Assembly (NCBI GenBank): GCA_009908735.1
Contig: JAAAOR010000093.1
Location: forward strand, 1-19,187
Source: Spirochaetota bacterium
Lineage (GTDB): Bacteria > Spirochaetota > Spirochaetia > DSM-27196 > PWMO01
Length of the DNA stretch: 19,187 bases
Reading direction: 5' to 3'
Position numbers and translations under genes: made by a program. Of this stretch, positions 16,779 to 19,187 are shown piece by piece. How positions within the stretch are numbered: the first letter of the stretch is position 1; each line of letters begins with the position of its first letter. Below the pieces are notes generated by a model, which saw nothing but the letters and a program-made list of their open reading frames with translations, was not told the DNA's origin and ran no database searches.

Positions 16779-18014
16779 ATGAGTACCGAGACGTATGCGC
16801 AGGCCGGAAACGGTGTCGCGGTTTTCGAATTGGCGGATCTCCTGCGCCGAGCAGCATATGTGGAAAAAGCGTTGCTGCGGCAGCAAAGCGGCTGGTTTCT
16901 GAGGCTTCCCGCCTGGGAGGATAAGCACACGTTCGGATATCACATCTGGAACCACGCCGAACACGCCGGATGGCTCATGGACAGGTTGAGGTATCTCCGG
17001 GGCGGCAATCCGGATGCGAGCGTCGACCCTGCTCTGAGAAAGGCCGTGGACACGGCACTTCACGCCCCGGATCCCGAAAGCTACATCATGGGCGGCTACA
17101 TGGTTCTGAAAAAGGCGTTGAAGGAATTCTACCAACACCTTCTCGAAGCATGTGATCCGGTAGCGAATGCCTTCGATATTCGCATGGTTCGGCGTATTCT
17201 TCCTGAGCTCGAAGAGCAGATCGAATGGGCCGAGCAAAGGCTTCGCGAGAACAGCGAAAGCCCTTCGTCGCATTACTGGGCACAACACATTTCGGACCTG
17301 CTCAGGGACGCCGGCGGAATCGCGGGAGACGGCGCGGGCGCACCTGAAACTGGCACCCCCGAAGCCGAGGTAGCCTCGACTGAGACGATACAACCGCGAA
17401 CCTTCGGCTTGCCCGACCATATCGTCTTCGATAACCGCATCACCGCCGAACCCCTCATGCCGCACGAAGAGAAGGAACAGCTCCCGTTCGAACAGGCGGT
17501 GCTTGAGCAATTCCGGGTCTTCTTCAACGAGATCTACGCTGCGAGTATCCTGGCGACGATCGTGTATGATTCCTTCGAGCAGGACATGAGCTGGGACATG
17601 ATCCATTGGTTCTCGCGTCACTTCTGGGATGAGATACGTCATTCCCAGTTCGGCTCCTCGCGACTGCAGGAGCTCGGAAGCGCCCCGGACCGCTGCAATC
17701 AGCAGCTATATCGAAACAGCGTGCAACTACCGCTACTGCATCGGATCACCTACCTGGCGTTGGTCCTCGAGTTCGGCTACATGCCCCGCAAGAAACCGCG
17801 GTTCCAACAGTACGGGGAACAGGGAGATATGCGCAGCCGGCTGTTTGCAGATCACGACTGGTCCGACGAGATGAACCATGTGCGAAACGCGCGAGCATGG
17901 CTCCAGACCCTGCTCGAGGACGACGCACGAGACGTCGAGCAGCTGAAAGAAGAGACAATCAAGAAAGTAGAAACGATCGTCGGCGGCCCCGTGAAGTCAG
18001 CCTCACCCTGGTAG
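16779..18014 (+). CDS. Ferritin-like putative diiron protein
   Basis: 411 residues. The C-terminal half has the four-helix diiron pattern: E251 in FFNEIYAAS, E285xxH288 in FWDEIRHSQ, E331 in LVLEFGYMP, and E364xxH367 in SDEMNHVRN. The N-terminal half (about 20-160) is also helical, with HIWNHAEHAGWLMDRL (55-70), EFYQHLLE (116-123) and EEQIEWAEQRL. The two halves are joined by a low-complexity linker at about 178-205, so it may be a duplicated or two-domain ferritin-like protein. I do not recognise a named family. An unusually strong ribosome site, AGGAGGTGA (16764-16772), precedes the ATG, implying high expression. A copy of the terminator repeat follows the stop. Likely roles are an O2-dependent oxidase or iron/peroxide handling; neither is shown. 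Confidence 0.75.
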   Translation: MSTETYAQAGNGVAVFELADLLRRAAYVEKALLRQQSGWFLRLPAWEDKHTFGYHIWNHAEHAGWLMDRLRYLRGGNPDASVDPALRKAVDTALHAPDPESYIMGGYMVLKKALKEFYQHLLEACDPVANAFDIRMVRRILPELEEQIEWAEQRLRENSESPSSHYWAQHISDLLRDAGGIAGDGAGAPETGTPEAEVASTETIQPRTFGLPDHIVFDNRITAEPLMPHEEKEQLPFEQAVLEQFRVFFNEIYAASILATIVYDSFEQDMSWDMIHWFSRHFWDEIRHSQFGSSRLQELGSAPDRCNQQLYRNSVQLPLLHRITYLALVLEFGYMPRKKPRFQQYGEQGDMRSRLFADHDWSDEMNHVRNARAWLQTLLEDDARDVEQLKEETIKKVETIVGGPVKSASPW

Positions 18015-18039
18015 GGCTTGTTGAAGCGCCCGCCCGGTG

Positions 18040-18109
18040 CGGCGCTGCGGGCACAAAAAAAGGGCTCACCATCCGGTGAGCCTTTCTCTATATGCCGTAG
18101 TCGCGGCAC
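18040..18109. repeat. Terminator-containing repeat, copy 2
   Basis: 70-bp near-copy of 7582-7650: GGCGCTGCGGGCAC, A7, hairpin GGCTCACC-ATCC-GGTGAGCC (18064-18083), TTTCTC and the TGCCG...CGGCA mini-hairpin. It ends 7 bp before the symmetric promoter of the DUF4143 gene. No Met-rich ORF precedes this copy on its minus strand, so it is not a second met attenuator. Confidence 0.85.
18055..18090. terminator. Bidirectional intrinsic terminator after the ferritin-like gene
   Basis: Stem GGCTCACC/GGTGAGCC with loop ATCC. Plus-strand transcripts from the ferritin-like gene meet the stem followed by TTTCTCT, a moderate tract. Minus-strand transcripts meet it followed by T7, a strong terminator. It separates the ferritin-like gene from the DUF4143 gene. 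Confidence 0.75.
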
Positions 18110-18115
18110 GGGAGC

Positions 18116-18149
18116 TTGACAAATTGTAAGTGTTGGTTACAATTTGTCA
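18116..18149. promoter_or_regulatory. Symmetric promoter/operator of the DUF4143 ATPase gene
   Basis: A perfect 13-bp inverted repeat, TGACAAATTGTAA (18117-18129) and TTACAATTTGTCA (18137-18149), with a 7-nt loop. On the plus strand it contains -35 TTGACA (18116-18121) and -10 TACAAT (18138-18143) with a 16-nt spacer. By symmetry the minus strand has GTGACA and TACAAT with the same spacer. Transcription on the plus strand would start near 18150, at the GTG start codon. The repeat could also be an operator covering both promoter boxes. Confidence 0.7.
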
Positions 18150-18151
18150 CA

Positions 18152-19187
18152 GTGATACACCGCACTGCCGGCGAAACCTTGCGCTCACTGTCACGGGGAT
18201 TTCCCGTCGTGAGCGTTATCGGCCCTCGCCAGTCCGGCAAGACGACTCTTGCTCGGGCCGTCTTCGATTACCTGCCGTATGTGTCCCTGGAGAACCCGGA
18301 TGCCCGTGAGTTCGCGCATACGGACCCGCGCGGGTTCCTGTCTCAGTATCCGGACGGTGCCCTGTTCGACGAGGTACAACGGGCACCCGGTATTCTTTCG
18401 TACTTGCAACAGATAGTCGATGAATCGAAGGCACTCGGGCGGTTCGTCCTGACCGGCTCGCAGCAGTACAACCTCCGCGCCGACATCGCGCAGTCCCTCG
18501 CCGGCCGCGTCGGAAGCGTAACGCTCCTGCCCTTCTCGGTCGCGGAGCTGGGAAACGCAGGCCTGATGCCGATCGAACGCAATCAGCTCATACTTCAGGG
18601 GCTATATCCACCCGTTTATGATCGCCCCGTAGAACCGCAGGTGTGGTACGAGAACTACGTGTCCTCCTATGTGGAGCGGGATGTTCGCCAGGTCCTTGCG
18701 GTGAAAGATCTAAACCGTTTTCAGTCCTTCGTCCGACTGTGCGCCGGGCGAACCGGGCAGATTCTGAACCTCTCGAACCTCGGCGATGACGCCGGGGTCT
18801 CGCACAATACCGCCCGGGAATGGATAGCCGTCCTCGAAGCGGCTTTCCTTGTCCACAGGCTCCATCCCTACTATCGATCGTTCTCCAAGCGGCTCATCAA
18901 GACGCCGAAACTATACTTCACCGATCCCGGACTTGCGGCCTGGCTTCTGGGTATCCACACTGCGGAGCAACTCGCTTCCCACCCCCTGCGGGGTGCGCTA
19001 TTTGAGACACTTATAGTTGGGGAGCTTCTCAAGAGCCGCCTGAATGCTGCGCGGTCTGCCTCGCTGTACTTCTGGCGTGAGCGAGGAGGATTCGAGATCG
19101 ACGCCGTCATAGAAGAAGGTCCGTGGCTGCATCCCGTGGAGATCAAGAGCGGCTCAACCGCCACGAGCGATATGGCACGAAGCCTGC
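18152..19187 (+). CDS. AAA ATPase with DUF4143 domain (3' end outside window)
   Basis: 345 residues are visible from a GTG at 18152. Walker A is GPRQSGKTT (about 24-32), Walker B is GALFDEVQRAP, and the sensor is FVLTGSQQYNL; this is the AAA_14 domain. After a winged-helix-like stretch (LGDDAGVSHNTAREWIAVLEAAFLV), the DUF4143 region has LYFTDPGLAAWLLG, GALFETLIVGELL and WRERGGFEIDAVIEE...PVEIKSG, a PD-(D/E)xK-nuclease-like motif. The family is widespread, often mobile and of unknown function. No ribosome site precedes the GTG, and the predicted transcript starts there, so it is probably leaderless. An in-frame TTG at 18116 lies inside the -35 box and is unlikely. The last few tens of residues are missing. 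Confidence 0.88.
   Translation, partial: MIHRTAGETLRSLSRGFPVVSVIGPRQSGKTTLARAVFDYLPYVSLENPDAREFAHTDPRGFLSQYPDGALFDEVQRAPGILSYLQQIVDESKALGRFVLTGSQQYNLRADIAQSLAGRVGSVTLLPFSVAELGNAGLMPIERNQLILQGLYPPVYDRPVEPQVWYENYVSSYVERDVRQVLAVKDLNRFQSFVRLCAGRTGQILNLSNLGDDAGVSHNTAREWIAVLEAAFLVHRLHPYYRSFSKRLIKTPKLYFTDPGLAAWLLGIHTAEQLASHPLRGALFETLIVGELLKSRLNAARSASLYFWRERGGFEIDAVIEEGPWLHPVEIKSGSTATSDMARSL

Noticed and set aside
16644..17642. 332-residue minus-strand open frame opposite the ferritin-like gene
   Set aside because: Antisense of a gene with clear diiron motifs; no family text of its own.
18040..18109. A second methionine attenuator
   Set aside because: No Met-rich ORF precedes this copy on the minus strand, and the only gene beyond it faces the other way; it serves as a terminator.

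Overview
The window is GC-rich and densely coded, with short intergenic gaps and many ATGA stop/start overlaps. The organism is probably a high-GC spirochaete. The main hint is the signal peptide of the liv-type binding protein, which ends in FASGEAE, a style common in spirochaetal periplasmic binding proteins. This is inference from composition and a few motifs, not a placement. No rRNA, tRNA, CRISPR array or insertion sequence was seen.

Layout. (1) 1-1977, minus: 3'-truncated thyX preceded by a CapA-like membrane-anchored metallophosphatase; a secreted M23 peptidase is divergent (2011-3192, plus). (2) 3209-7824, minus: a methionine operon with promoter, Met-rich leader peptide, attenuator terminator, metY (frameshifted in this sequence), metX, a small membrane-anchored protein, a SAM methyltransferase and a DUF434-type protein. 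(3) 7865-13875, minus: a likely single unit of an L-fucose-isomerase-like (COG2407) protein followed by liv-type transporter genes K-H-M-G-F. (4) 13991-15861, plus, divergent from (3): an AraC-type regulator coupled to a 'core' MetE-like methyltransferase lacking the usual N-terminal half; a second AraC-type regulator converges on it (15854-16669, minus). (5) 16779-18014, plus: a ferritin-like putative diiron protein. (6) 18116-19187, plus: a symmetric promoter and a 3'-truncated AAA/DUF4143 ATPase, apparently leaderless.

The most notable feature is the 5' region of the methionine operon. It has the parts of a classical ribosome-mediated attenuator tuned to methionine: a 30-residue leader peptide with 7 Met in 10 consecutive codons, mutually exclusive protector and antiterminator pairings, and a terminator hairpin with a T7 tract just upstream of metY. 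I found no SAM riboswitch or T-box there. The terminator segment recurs as a roughly 70-bp repeat between the ferritin-like gene and the DUF4143 gene.

Functionally, regions 2 and 4 both point to sulfur amino acid and methyl-group metabolism. metX and metY would make homocysteine from homoserine. The core MetE-like protein has an intact zinc site and could methylate homocysteine or a related thiol from an unknown methyl donor. The liv-type transporter and the isomerase-like protein sit divergently beside it and may import and process the substrate. That link is inferred only from gene order.
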